A DNA stretch of 34,298 bases from positions 62,040 to 96,337 of the forward strand of contig HF985619.1 in NCBI GenBank assembly GCA_000431215.1. Reading direction: 5' to 3'. This DNA is from Prevotella sp. CAG:1031. Its GTDB lineage: Bacteria > Bacteroidota > Bacteroidia > Bacteroidales > Muribaculaceae. How positions within the stretch are numbered: the stretch's first letter is position 1; every line of letters begins with the position of its first letter. Under the pieces are notes generated by a model. The model saw only the letters and a list, made by a program, of their open reading frames with translations. It searched no databases and was not told the DNA's origin. The position numbers and the translations under genes are program-made. Below, one piece after another: positions 1-8,610 of this stretch.

Positions 1-1
1 C

Positions 2-544
2 GACTACCGCCATTTCAATATCAAGACCGTTGTCGGTGCCGACGACTTCGCCTCGATGAAAGAGATCCTGACACGCCGCTACACACGCCTCATGGAAGAA
101 GGCATCGACCTGCCCCAGCTCATAGTCGTCGACGGCGGCAAAGGGCAGCTCAGCGCAGCCGTAGAGGCACTCGACGAGATCGGCCTCCACGGCACCATCG
201 CCGTTGTCGGCATTGCCAAACGTCTCGAAGAAATCTATTTTCCCGGCGACAGCGTTCCGCTCTATATCGACAAGAATTCCGAGACCCTGCGCGTTATCCA
301 GCATCTGCGCGACGAGGCCCACCGTTTCGGCATAACCCACCACCGCAACCGTCGCTCGAAGGGGCAGACCGTCAGCCGCCTCGACTCGATCAAGGGGGTC
401 GGCGAAGCATCGCGCACGGCCCTGCTTCGCCGCTTCAAGAGTCTCAAGCGAATCTCCGAAGCCGATCTCGACGCTCTGGCCGACGTTGTCGGCCCGGCCC
501 GTGCCGCTCTCGTCTTCGAAGCCCTCCACGGAGGCGACAGTTGA
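2..544 (+). CDS. uvrC: UvrABC system protein C, C-terminal part (partial)
   Basis: This is the 3' end of uvrC, the nuclease subunit that makes the dual incisions in nucleotide excision repair. The reading frame is open from the window edge and begins with DYRHFNIKTVVGADDFASM, the conserved stretch at the start of the UvrC C-terminal nuclease (RNase H-like) region. It continues through VVDGGKGQLSAA, which carries a catalytic aspartate, and through the GIAKRLEEIYFPG and HRFGITHHRNRRSK blocks. The last 50 or so residues (LDSIKGVGEASRTALLRRF onward) are the helix-hairpin-helix DNA-binding domain. The N-terminal GIY-YIG domain lies outside the window, so completeness cannot be judged. An internal ATG at 56 is not the true start because homology extends upstream of it. 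The next gene starts 45 bp downstream behind its own promoter-like sequence. Confidence 0.96.
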   Translation, partial: DYRHFNIKTVVGADDFASMKEILTRRYTRLMEEGIDLPQLIVVDGGKGQLSAAVEALDEIGLHGTIAVVGIAKRLEEIYFPGDSVPLYIDKNSETLRVIQHLRDEAHRFGITHHRNRRSKGQTVSRLDSIKGVGEASRTALLRRFKSLKRISEADLDALADVVGPARAALVFEALHGGDS

Positions 545-551
545 AGCGGCT

Positions 552-582
552 ATTGAAATCCCGGGGAAATTCGTTAAATTTG
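552..582 (+). promoter_or_regulatory. Bacteroidetes-type promoter of the glycosidase operon
   Basis: A TAAATTTG at 575-582 matches the Bacteroidetes -7 consensus TAnnTTTG. An ATTG at 552-555, one mismatch from the -33 TTTG, lies 19 bp upstream. The ATG of the following gene starts at 590, only 7 nt after the box, so the predicted transcript has almost no leader. Confidence 0.7.
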
Positions 583-589
583 CGCCATT

Positions 590-2854
590 ATGAAACGCTT
601 TCTCTTTCTTCCGGCGGTGGCCGCAGCGGCCGCTGTCGCTTTCGCGGCGCCCGGCGCCCGCACTATAGTCGAGACCGATGCCTACCGCTGGCAGGGCGAC
701 ACGCTCTATCAGGACGAGTTCAAGGCATGGGCCGTCAGTCCCTACGAGATTCGCTCGACATATAAGGGACGCCCCCACTATTTCATGCCTGTCGAACAGA
801 CATGGAAGCGCAAGAACGACCTGAGCGCCTATCCGCGTCTGACGACGCCGAACCGTCTCCATCAGGCCGTGTTCAACATGGGCCTCGACGAGATGGTCAA
901 TGCCGTCGAGCCCGACACAACGCTGCGCACCGGCAAGGAATGGGCCGGAGTGTGGACACGCGACGTCAGCTATTCGATAATCCTGTCGATGGCGGTGCTC
1001 CAGCCCGAGGCCTCGATGATTTCGCTGATGAAGAAGGTCAATCCCTCGGGCCAGATAATCCAGGACACCGGTTCGGGCGGCGCGTGGCCCGTGTCGACCG
1101 ACAGAATGGTGTGGGTGCTCGCCGCGTGGGAAATCTATAAGGTTACAGGCTCGCGCGAGTGGCTTGAGAAGGTCTATCCCATCGCCGTGCGCTCGATAGC
1201 CAAAGATGACGCTACGGTGCGCAGCGAACGCGGCCTCGTCAAGGGAGAAACGTCGTTTATCGACTGGCGCGAGCAGAGCTATCCGCGCTGGATGCAGACC
1301 GCCGACATATCGCAGAGCGAGGCTATGGGAACGAACGTCATGTATGCCGCCGCCCTGAAGGCTGTCGGCGAGATGGCCCGCATTCTCGGCCACAAGGCCG
1401 AGGCCGAGAGCTACTTCAAGGAGTCGGCGAAGCTCGCCGAGGCTATCGACCGCACGTTCTACGTCGACCGTCTCGGACTGTGGGGCATGTATACCTACGG
1501 CCGCGACGCCATGATCGTCAACCCGCGCGCCGAGACTCTCGGGCTCGCTCTGTCCATTCTCTACGACATCGCTCCCGAAAAGCGGCAGAAGCAGTTCTCG
1601 GAGAACAATCCGACCACCCCTTACGGCCCGGCAATCTTCTTCCCGCAGATTGCCGACATGCCGAGCTACCACAACAATGCCCTCTGGCCTTTCGTGGCCT
1701 CTTACTGGACTCTGGCGCAGGCCAAGGCCGGCAACGAAGACGGTGTGGTCGAGGGCATCGGCTCGGTTGTCCGTCCGGCCGCTCTGTTTGCCACCAACAA
1801 AGAGAATTTCAATCTCGACAACGGCGATTATTTCACCGAGCTGAACTCGTCGAACATGCTCTGGTCGCTCTCCGGCAACCTCGCCCTGACAATGAAGATT
1901 CTCTTCGGTCTCCATTACGAGGCCGACGGACTGCTGATAAAGCCGTTCGTGCCCGAGGCCTTCCGCGGCGAGCGCTCGCTCGACAACATCAGCTACCGCG
2001 GAGCGACGCTGAACATCACCGTCAGGGGCTACGGTTGCAATGTGGCCTCGATGACTCTCAACGGCAAGCCGCTCGCCCCCGGCGAGCTTATTCCGGCTAA
2101 GAAGCTCCGCGGAACCTGCGACATTGTCGTCGAGATGGACAACAAACCTATTCCGGTGATGGGAATCCGCGCCACCGCCAACAAGAAGGCTCCGCTGACA
2201 CCTGTGGCATGGCTCGAAGACGGCAATCTCGTCTGGAATCCGATAGAATATATCGCCGAATATGTCGTTCTGCAGGACGGCCACGAAGTCGGCCATACGC
2301 GCCGCACTTCCTGGCCCGTTGGCCGTCAGTCGGGAGTCTGGCAGGTCTACGGGGTCTCGGCTGAGGGTATTCCCGGTTTCGCCTCTGAGCCGCGCTCAAC
2401 GCGCAGGCGCGCCCGTTTCGAATTCTCGGGCGAGGGTGATGCCATGGAATCTCCCGAAATCAGCTATCCGGCCCGCGAGAGCCTCGACGGCAGCCACCGC
2501 GGCTTTGTCGAGATCGACCGCACGTCGGCTCCGGCCAAGGCCGTTATCCGCGTCGACGCTCCCGGTGAATATACTCTCGCTTTCCGCTATGCCAACGGCA
2601 ACGGCCCGGTCAACACCGAGAACAAATGCTGTGTCCGCGCAGTCTTCGTCGACGGCGTCAAGGCCGGCACGGCCGTAATGCCGACGCGCGGAGTGGCCAA
2701 CTGGCCCGACTGGGGAATGTCGAACACCGTCAGGCTGCCGCTCAGCGCCGGCGAACACACCGTAGAGCTGCGCTATCTCCCCGAAGACGAGAACATGAAT
2801 ATCTCGACAAACCACGCCCTCGTCGACTGCGTTGTTGTTGAACACGCCCTCTGA
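590..2854 (+). CDS. Secreted six-hairpin glycosidase with Fn3-like and CBM6/35-like C-terminal domains
   Basis: A 754-residue exported protein with a hydrophobic, alanine-rich signal peptide (about residues 1-20, no lipobox cysteine). Residues 85-460 look like an (alpha/alpha)6 six-hairpin catalytic domain of the kind shared by GH63, mannosylglycerate-hydrolase-like, GH15 and GH78 enzymes. Recognisable stretches are WAGVWTRDVSYS (118-129), GGAWPVSTDRMVWV, GETSFIDWREQSYPRW (219-234), an acid-bearing block that may include the general acid, and YHNNALWPFVASYW (360-373). Residues 460-515 form a beta-rich cap. Residues 535-602 resemble a fibronectin type III fold, and 608-754 a CBM6/CBM35-like jelly roll that binds sugars. 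The exact GH family and substrate cannot be fixed from sequence alone; a role in trimming host or dietary glycans is inferred. The cyclophilin gene follows after 23 bp, so co-transcription is likely. Closest alternative: an alpha-rhamnosidase-like family. Confidence 0.8.
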   Translation: MKRFLFLPAVAAAAAVAFAAPGARTIVETDAYRWQGDTLYQDEFKAWAVSPYEIRSTYKGRPHYFMPVEQTWKRKNDLSAYPRLTTPNRLHQAVFNMGLDEMVNAVEPDTTLRTGKEWAGVWTRDVSYSIILSMAVLQPEASMISLMKKVNPSGQIIQDTGSGGAWPVSTDRMVWVLAAWEIYKVTGSREWLEKVYPIAVRSIAKDDATVRSERGLVKGETSFIDWREQSYPRWMQTADISQSEAMGTNVMYAAALKAVGEMARILGHKAEAESYFKESAKLAEAIDRTFYVDRLGLWGMYTYGRDAMIVNPRAETLGLALSILYDIAPEKRQKQFSENNPTTPYGPAIFFPQIADMPSYHNNALWPFVASYWTLAQAKAGNEDGVVEGIGSVVRPAALFATNKENFNLDNGDYFTELNSSNMLWSLSGNLALTMKILFGLHYEADGLLIKPFVPEAFRGERSLDNISYRGATLNITVRGYGCNVASMTLNGKPLAPGELIPAKKLRGTCDIVVEMDNKPIPVMGIRATANKKAPLTPVAWLEDGNLVWNPIEYIAEYVVLQDGHEVGHTRRTSWPVGRQSGVWQVYGVSAEGIPGFASEPRSTRRRARFEFSGEGDAMESPEISYPARESLDGSHRGFVEIDRTSAPAKAVIRVDAPGEYTLAFRYANGNGPVNTENKCCVRAVFVDGVKAGTAVMPTRGVANWPDWGMSNTVRLPLSAGEHTVELRYLPEDENMNISTNHALVDCVVVEHAL

Positions 2855-2877
2855 CGTCCGACAATCCTAATTTGACA

Positions 2878-3699
2878 ATGAAAAAAATATTCACGGCGGC
2901 CGTCGCCGCCATCCTGACATTTTCAATTTCAATGAACGCTACAACTCCTGAAACACCGTCGATGACCCGTGTGGCCGTCGAGACAACCGCCGGCAACTTC
3001 ATGATCGGCCTCTATAACGACACGCCGCGCCACCGCGATAACTTCCTGAAGCTCGTCGGCGACGGATTCTACAACGGACTGCTCTTCCACCGTGTCATCA
3101 AAGACTTCATGGTTCAGACCGGCGATCCCGAAAGCCGCAACGCTCCCAAGGGAAAAATGCTCGGCGCGGGCGATCCCGGCTACACTGTCGAGGCCGAGAT
3201 TCTCTGCCCCACCCATGTCAACCGCCGCGGTGCCCTCGCCGCAGCCCGCACCGGCGACAACGTCAATCCCGAGCGCCGTTCGAGCGGTTCGCAGTTCTAT
3301 GTCGTCACGGGCCGCAAGTTCACAGCCGCCGAGCTCGACCAGATGGAGAAACGTGCCGGCTACGAACGCACCAAAGCCGCTTTCGACCGCCTCGCCCGCG
3401 AGAACAACGACTCGATAAAGACTCTCATGCGCAATAAAGACCGCGAAGGCCTCGAAACTCTGCGTCAGGAGCTCATAAAGCGCGCCGAAGCCGAGGCCGG
3501 GACTTTCGCCTACACTCCGGCCCAGCGCGAGGCATATATCAACGAAGGGGGTGCTCCGCATCTCGACGGCGCCTATACTGTCTTCGGCGAAGTGCTCTCG
3601 GGCATGGACACCATCGAACGCATCGAGAACGCCGCCACCGATCAGGGCGACCGTCCGGTCGACGACATCCGCATAATCTCAATGAAGGTTGTGAAGTGA
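2878..3699 (+). CDS. Secreted cyclophilin-type peptidyl-prolyl cis-trans isomerase
   Basis: A 273-residue cyclophilin that catalyses proline cis-trans isomerisation, probably helping proteins fold in the periplasm. The start is the ATG at 2878; the in-frame TTG two codons earlier is less likely. Residues 1-21 form a signal peptide without a lipobox. The cyclophilin core runs from about 30 to 146 and carries FHRVIKDFMVQTGDP (70-84, with the catalytic arginine at 72) and SSGSQFYVVTGR (135-146). The fold is then interrupted by a charged, helical insert of about 75 residues (147-225) and resumes with GAYTVFGEVLSGMDTIERI (231-249), the C-terminal strand region. Such inserts occur in Bacteroidales cyclophilins. 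Its stop codon overlaps the GTG start of the M16 peptidase, implying translational coupling. Confidence 0.93.
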   Translation: MKKIFTAAVAAILTFSISMNATTPETPSMTRVAVETTAGNFMIGLYNDTPRHRDNFLKLVGDGFYNGLLFHRVIKDFMVQTGDPESRNAPKGKMLGAGDPGYTVEAEILCPTHVNRRGALAAARTGDNVNPERRSSGSQFYVVTGRKFTAAELDQMEKRAGYERTKAAFDRLARENNDSIKTLMRNKDREGLETLRQELIKRAEAEAGTFAYTPAQREAYINEGGAPHLDGAYTVFGEVLSGMDTIERIENAATDQGDRPVDDIRIISMKVVK

Positions 3700-4916
3700 C
3701 GACGCGCTTCACCCTCGACAACGGCCTGCGCGTCGTTGTCGCCCACGATCCCACGACGGCCATGGCTGCCGTCAACATTCTCTATAATGTCGGCGCCCGC
3801 GACGAAGACCCTTCGTCGACGGGTCTCGCCCATCTGTTCGAACACCTCATGTTCGGCGGCTCGAGAAACATACCCTCGTTCGACGCCGCCATCGAGCGCG
3901 CCGGAGGTGTCAACAACGCCTGGACATCGAACGACTTCACCTGTTTCCACGACATCGCCCCGGCCGTGAATCTCGAGACGCTGCTCTGGCTCGAGAGCGA
4001 CCGTATGCTCGAGCTGGCCTTCAGCGAGAAGAGCCTCGAAGTGCAGCGCAACGTCGTTATCGAGGAATTCAAACAGGTCTGCCTCAACAAGCCCTACGGC
4101 GACCTCAGCCATCGCCTGCGCTCGATGCTCTACAGCGTCCACCCCTACCGCTATCCGACAATCGGACGCGCCATCGAAGACATCGAGGGGGTCACTATGG
4201 AGCGTGTCAAGGAATTCTTCTTCAGCCATTATGCTCCCAACAACGCCGTGCTCGCCGTGGCCGGCAGTGTCGGGCCTGAGCGCGTCCGCGAGCTCGTCGA
4301 GAAATGGTTTTCCGACATTCCGCGCCGCGAGATAGCTCCGCGCCGCTATCCCGCCGAGCCGCCGCGCACCGAAGCCTCATATTCCGAGATGGAGGGGCGC
4401 GTGCCTCAGACAGCCCTCTTCGTCGCCTATCCGATGTGCGGTCAGGCCGATCCCGACTTCCCCGCCTTCGACCTGCTGACCGACGTGCTCGCCAACGGCA
4501 ACGCCAGCCGCATGTACCGCCGGCTCGTGATGCCCGGCGACCTCTTTTCGACGGCCGACGCCAGCGTGGCCGGCAGTGAGGAACCCGGTTACCTGCTTCT
4601 GTCGGGACGACTGCTGCAGTCGGGCGCCGACGCCGAAAAGCGCGCGTTCGACGCCCTTGAGCGACAGATAGCCGCAATAGCCGCCGACGGCGTCGGCGAG
4701 CGCGAGCTTCAGCGCGCTTTCAACCGTTTCGTCAGCACCGACACTTTCAGCAATATCGATCTGGCCACACGCGCCTCGACTCTCGCCCTCGACGAGATGC
4801 ACGGTGAAACCCGCGCCGACGTCATGGCCCGCTACCGCGCCGTCACTCCCGACGACATCCGCCGCGTCGCCGCCGCGCTCCGCTTCCCGGCCCGCATCGC
4901 CTACCGTCCGCTCTGA
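3696..4916 (+). CDS. M16 family zinc metallopeptidase
   Basis: A 406-residue peptidase of family M16 (pitrilysin / mitochondrial processing peptidase type), which cleaves peptides and unfolded segments. The inverted zinc motif HxxEH is seen as HLFEH at residues 46-50, and the third ligand glutamate lies in VVIEEF (E123 or E124), close to the usual 75-77 residue spacing. The N-terminal domain covers about 1-200 and the inactive-type second domain about 200-406, a length normal for a single M16B subunit. There is no signal peptide, although the gene before it encodes an exported protein, so a cytoplasmic location is inferred. Translation starts at GTG 3696, which overlaps the preceding stop (GTGA). 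No other in-frame start fits before the conserved TLDNGLRVV. Confidence 0.93.
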   Translation: MTTRFTLDNGLRVVVAHDPTTAMAAVNILYNVGARDEDPSSTGLAHLFEHLMFGGSRNIPSFDAAIERAGGVNNAWTSNDFTCFHDIAPAVNLETLLWLESDRMLELAFSEKSLEVQRNVVIEEFKQVCLNKPYGDLSHRLRSMLYSVHPYRYPTIGRAIEDIEGVTMERVKEFFFSHYAPNNAVLAVAGSVGPERVRELVEKWFSDIPRREIAPRRYPAEPPRTEASYSEMEGRVPQTALFVAYPMCGQADPDFPAFDLLTDVLANGNASRMYRRLVMPGDLFSTADASVAGSEEPGYLLLSGRLLQSGADAEKRAFDALERQIAAIAADGVGERELQRAFNRFVSTDTFSNIDLATRASTLALDEMHGETRADVMARYRAVTPDDIRRVAAALRFPARIAYRPL

Positions 4917-4930
4917 TCCGGGACGTCCGA

Positions 4931-4960
4931 TAAGTTTTATAAATCTTATAAACTTATAAG
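4931..4960. repeat. AT-rich short-period repeat with CTTATAAG-type units
   Basis: Three near-identical units (TTTATAA at 4936, CTTATAA at 4945, CTTATAAG at 4953) recur every 8-9 bp in the 70-bp gap between the M16 and GH3 genes, in a window that is otherwise GC-rich. The same unit type occurs with exact 9-bp period at 18781-18824 and 31841-31894. Confidence 0.7.
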
Positions 4961-4972
4961 GCAGTTTTTATG

Positions 4973-4980
4973 TATCTTTG
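4973..4980 (+). promoter_or_regulatory. Bacteroidetes -7 box for the GH3-alkaline phosphatase operon
   Basis: TATCTTTG matches TAnnTTTG. No TTTG is visible at the -33 position. The ATG of the next gene starts at 4987, 6 nt after the box, so initiation at the usual distance would give an essentially leaderless mRNA. Confidence 0.65.
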
Positions 4981-4986
4981 CCGAAT

Positions 4987-6528
4987 ATGGGATTTCTGAC
5001 GCGATTACTCCGGGGGCCGCTGACGGCCCGTGCTCGAGAGGCCCGTTCGTGGAAAGGGCGCCTCGAAGAGGTTCAGCGCGCCGAGCTCGCCCGGATGGTG
5101 AGGCTCGCCCGCCCGACACTCTGGGGGCGCGACCACGGTTTCGCACGTGTCGAATCATACGAAGATTTCATTCAGGCCGTTCCTCAGCCTGTCAGCTACG
5201 AACGGCTGCGTCCGCTGGTCATGCGCATGATCGCCGGTGAGGCCGATGTGCTCTGGCCCGGAGTGACGCGCCGTTTCGCCCAGTCGTCGGGCACTGCCGA
5301 CGGCAAGAGCAAGTATATCCCGGTGACCGACGAAAGCCTGCGCCGCACTCATTTCCGAGGCACGCGCCACAGCGTGGCCCATTATCTCGAAGCTTACCCC
5401 GACAGTTCGCTTCTCGACGGACGCGCTTTCATTCTCGGCGGAAGCTTCGCCAATGAGCTGACGCTTCCGCGCGGTGTCAGAGTCGGCGACCTCAGCGCCA
5501 ACCTTATAGATTCGATGCCGTCGGGAGCCGGGTTGCTGCGTGTGCCCCGGCGCGACATAGCGCTGATGGCCGACTGGCGCCTGAAGCTTCCGGCTCTGAT
5601 CGAGGCTTCGGCCCGTCGCCGCGACATAACGAATATTTCGGGTGTGCCGTCGTGGTTCCTGACAGTGTTGAAAGGCGTTCTCGAGCATACCGGCGCCGAG
5701 ACGATCCACGATGTATGGCCGCGGCTCGAAGTGTTTTTCCACGGCGGAATAGCTTTCGGCCCCTACCGCGAGCAATACCGCCGCATCACCGATCCTTCGC
5801 GGATGCGCTATCTCGAGAACTATAACGCTTCGGAGGGATTTTTCGCCGTTCAGGACAATCCGGCCGACCGCGCCATGCTGATGCTGCTCGATGCCGGAAC
5901 GTTCTACGAGTTTATGCCGCTCGATCAGGTCGGACGGCCTGAACCGCGTCTTCTGCCGTCATGGGAGGTCGAGGCGGGAAAGACCTATGCCCTTGTCATA
6001 TCTGGGGTCAACGGCCTTTGGCGCTATGAAATCGGCGACACTGTGCGCGTCTGCTCGACCGATCCTCTGAAGATAACCATAGCGGGGCGCACGCGCCATT
6101 TCATCAATGCTTTCGGCGAAGAGCTGATGGTCAGCAACGCCGACGGCGCCATTGAGGAAGTGTGCCGCGCCCTCGGCTGCGACGTGGCCAACTATACCGC
6201 GGCCCCCGTCTATGCCGGCGACCATAGCCGCGGACGCCATCAGTGGCTCGTCGAATTCAGCCGGGCGCCGCGTTCGCTCGACGAATTCGCCCGGCGTCTC
6301 GACACCGCGCTGCAAGCCCGCAACAGCGATTATCAGGCCAAACGCACCGCCGACATATTTCTGGCGCCTCCCGAGGTCGTCGTGGCCCGGAAAGGGCTGT
6401 TCGACGCTTGGCTCGCGTCGACGGGCAAGCTCGGCGGCCAGCGCAAAGTGCCGCGGCTGGCCAATTCGCGCGAATTTATCGACCCGATGCTGAACATTAA
6501 CAATCAATCCGACATTTTAATATCATGA
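4987..6528 (+). CDS. GH3 auxin-responsive-promoter family protein (acyl-adenylating enzyme)
   Basis: A 513-residue member of the bacterial branch of the GH3 family, within the firefly-luciferase/ANL superfamily. Plant members adenylate a carboxylic acid and conjugate it to an amino acid; the substrate of the Bacteroidetes proteins is not known to me. The ATP-binding motif SSGTADGKSKYIPVT (100-114) is intact. Later come LWRYEIGDTVRV, the Y-x-x-G-D adenylation motif, and the hinge region IAGRTRHFINAFGEELM before the C-terminal domain. No signal peptide or membrane segment is apparent, so it is probably cytoplasmic. The start is set at ATG 4987: an in-frame TTG at 4978 lies inside the -7 promoter box and cannot be used from that promoter. 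Its stop overlaps the start of the alkaline phosphatase gene. Confidence 0.9.
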   Translation: MGFLTRLLRGPLTARAREARSWKGRLEEVQRAELARMVRLARPTLWGRDHGFARVESYEDFIQAVPQPVSYERLRPLVMRMIAGEADVLWPGVTRRFAQSSGTADGKSKYIPVTDESLRRTHFRGTRHSVAHYLEAYPDSSLLDGRAFILGGSFANELTLPRGVRVGDLSANLIDSMPSGAGLLRVPRRDIALMADWRLKLPALIEASARRRDITNISGVPSWFLTVLKGVLEHTGAETIHDVWPRLEVFFHGGIAFGPYREQYRRITDPSRMRYLENYNASEGFFAVQDNPADRAMLMLLDAGTFYEFMPLDQVGRPEPRLLPSWEVEAGKTYALVISGVNGLWRYEIGDTVRVCSTDPLKITIAGRTRHFINAFGEELMVSNADGAIEEVCRALGCDVANYTAAPVYAGDHSRGRHQWLVEFSRAPRSLDEFARRLDTALQARNSDYQAKRTADIFLAPPEVVVARKGLFDAWLASTGKLGGQRKVPRLANSREFIDPMLNINNQSDILIS

Positions 6529-7958
6529 TGAAAAAGCGAATTCTCACATTTCTGTTTACGCTTACGGCTGTCGTGGCTCTCCACGCCGCCGCTCCCTATT
6601 ATATTTTCTATTTCATTGGCGACGGAATGGGCCACGGTCAGGTTATGTCGGCCGCGAGCGCCCGTAGCGCCCGGGGTGACAGCGCTCTGACAATGATGAC
6701 ATTCCCCGTAGCATCGCTGGCCACGACCTACAGCGCCTCAAGCCCTGTGACCGACAGCGCCGCAGCCGGAACGGCCCTCGCCAGCGGCCGCAAGACCGCC
6801 AACGGAATGCTTGGCGTCACCCCCGACACCGTCGCCGCCGGCTCGCTCGCAGCGCGGCTCCAGCAACTCGGCTACGGTGTGGGGCTTGTCACGTCGGTGG
6901 CTATCGACGATGCTACTCCGGGAGCTTTCTACGCACATGTGCCGCAGCGCGGCCAATACTACGACATCGGTATCCAGGCCGCCCGCAGCGGCTATGAGTT
7001 TCTTGCCGGCGCCGGGTTGCGCGGTCTGCGCGACAAGTCGGGACGCCCTACCGATCTGCTGCCCGAGCTTGCCCGCAACGGATATGATGTCGTGCGCGGT
7101 CTCGATGCTCTCGCAGCCTCGGGTTCGCGCAAGATAATGCTGCTCTCTACCGACACTCTCAGCCCCAACTCGATAGGCTATGCCATAGAGGCTTCCGAAG
7201 GCGCCATGCGTCTGCCAGACATGACGGGCGCCGCTCTGGCCCATCTCGGAAAGGTCAGTCCCGACCAGTTCTTCATGATGGTCGAAGGGGGTGCCATTGA
7301 CCATGCCGGCCACGCCAACGACGCAGCCACGGTTATCGCCGACGTCGAGGAATTCGACAAGGCTCTGCAGCGTGCGGTCGACTTCTACAAGGCCCATCCC
7401 GACGAAACGCTCATCGTTGTCACCGCCGACCACGAGACCGGCGGCATGACTGTCGGCAATACTGCCTCGGGCTATATGGCCCGTATGGGACTGCTCTCGG
7501 CCCAGAAAATGTCGAAAGATAAGATGGCCGAGATGATCAAGAATATGCTGCGCCAGCGCCGCGTCTACGGCTGGGATGACATCCGCTCCATGCTTGCCGA
7601 AAACCTCGGCCTGTGGTCGGCCATTCCCGTAAGCGAAGAGCAGGAGAAAGCTCTTGAGGAAGCTTACAGAAAAGTGTTCGTCGACCGTGACGCAGAAGAT
7701 ACCGAAACCCTCTACGCCCGTTTCGATCCCCTGACAATGAAGGCTTTCGAGATAATCGACGCCACTACCGGAGCCGGTTGGACGTCGGTTCACCACACAG
7801 GTAACCCCGTGCCTGTATTCGCCCTCGGTGTCGGCGCTCAGGAATTCTCGGCCATGCGCGACAATACCGACATCCCGAAGACTATTCTCCGCATTGTGGA
7901 AACCTACCGCGATCCGTCGCCGATGATGCGCGATCCGAAAATAGGGAATAAGCATTAA
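6525..7958 (+). CDS. Exported alkaline phosphatase (PhoA superfamily)
   Basis: A 477-residue metal-dependent phosphomonoesterase, exported by a signal peptide (about residues 1-22) to the periplasm or surface. The catalytic parts of the alkaline phosphatase fold are present: FIGDGMG with metal ligand D33, the nucleophile in VTDSAAAGTALASG (S78), the metal-binding blocks EGGAIDHAGHAND (D259, H263), TADHETGG (D302, H303), and a C-terminal VHHTG (H423/H424). The family releases phosphate from diverse esters; the natural substrate here is unknown. ATG 6525 overlaps the stop of the GH3 gene, and a second ATG at 6528 is equally possible. It shares an operon with the lipid kinase and GH3 genes. Phosphate-starvation control is possible, but no Pho-box-like sequence was recognised. 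Confidence 0.95.
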   Translation: MMKKRILTFLFTLTAVVALHAAAPYYIFYFIGDGMGHGQVMSAASARSARGDSALTMMTFPVASLATTYSASSPVTDSAAAGTALASGRKTANGMLGVTPDTVAAGSLAARLQQLGYGVGLVTSVAIDDATPGAFYAHVPQRGQYYDIGIQAARSGYEFLAGAGLRGLRDKSGRPTDLLPELARNGYDVVRGLDALAASGSRKIMLLSTDTLSPNSIGYAIEASEGAMRLPDMTGAALAHLGKVSPDQFFMMVEGGAIDHAGHANDAATVIADVEEFDKALQRAVDFYKAHPDETLIVVTADHETGGMTVGNTASGYMARMGLLSAQKMSKDKMAEMIKNMLRQRRVYGWDDIRSMLAENLGLWSAIPVSEEQEKALEEAYRKVFVDRDAEDTETLYARFDPLTMKAFEIIDATTGAGWTSVHHTGNPVPVFALGVGAQEFSAMRDNTDIPKTILRIVETYRDPSPMMRDPKIGNKH

Positions 7959-7992
7959 TTTTAAATCCTAAATTCTCCATTCTAAATTTTAG
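7959..7992. repeat. AT-rich linker with CTAAATT direct repeats
   Basis: This 34-bp gap is strikingly AT-rich. CTAAATT occurs at 7968-7974 and 7982-7988, 14 bp apart, within similar surroundings. No full TAnnTTTG box is present, so it is more likely an intraoperonic spacer than a promoter. Confidence 0.45.
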
Positions 7993-8001
7993 ATGCATAC
8001 A

Positions 8002-8610
8002 ATGAAACTAAGAATCCTTGCCTCGCTGACAGCCCTGCTCGCCGTAGCCACGGTTTCGGCCAAAGTCGACTACGCCGCCATGAACACTCCCGAAAGAAGT
8101 GCTCTGGTTGAGCGTTTCGTGGCCGGCGACACCACGCTGACCCCCGACCAGATCGACATTGTCTACTACGGTGCTGTCTTCGCTCCGGGATATGCCGCTC
8201 TGCCGCGTTCCTACGACACCATCAACGCCCTGCGCGCCGAGCGCCGCTTCGACGAGATGATGCCCCTGTGCAGAAAAGCTCTTGCCGACGACCCTACGAA
8301 TCTGACACTGCTGTTCCGGGCCTTTGCAGGAGCCTACAATACCGGCGACACGGCCATGAAAGATAATGCCTCAGAACGCGTCAACCAGCTCTGCGACGCC
8401 ATTTTCCGTTCGGGCAAGGGGGTTGACACCTCCGACCCCTTCGAGGTCGTCATCGACAGCGATATCGAGCAGTTCCTGACAAACTATCTTCAGGTCGAGC
8501 AGATTCTCGACAGCGCAATGCTCGGCCCGCTGACCGTGGTGAAAGTGAAGCTGCCCGGACGCGACGATCCGGCATATCTCTATTTCCGTGTCTATAAGCC
8601 GAAGGGTTGA
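8002..8610 (+). CDS. DUF4919 family protein, exported
   Basis: A 202-residue protein with a clear signal peptide (MKLRILASLTALLAVATVSA). It resembles the DUF4919 family, which is common in Bacteroidetes and has no established function. The body includes the stretch IDIVYYGAVFAPGYAALPR, a helical TPR-like part (residues about 75-130, including FDEMMPLCRKALADDPTNLTLLFRA in meaning) and a beta-rich C-terminus. The start is placed at ATG 8002; an in-frame ATG at 7993 would add three residues. The stop overlaps the TTG start of the next gene, which ties its translation to the lipid kinase. A periplasmic role near the phosphatase is inferred from context only. Confidence 0.75.
   Translation: MKLRILASLTALLAVATVSAKVDYAAMNTPERSALVERFVAGDTTLTPDQIDIVYYGAVFAPGYAALPRSYDTINALRAERRFDEMMPLCRKALADDPTNLTLLFRAFAGAYNTGDTAMKDNASERVNQLCDAIFRSGKGVDTSDPFEVVIDSDIEQFLTNYLQVEQILDSAMLGPLTVVKVKLPGRDDPAYLYFRVYKPKG

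Noticed and set aside
2396..2845. Long minus-strand open frame inside the glycosidase gene
   Set aside because: It is a shadow frame typical of GC-rich codon use; it has no recognisable domain, while the plus strand encodes a clear secreted protein.
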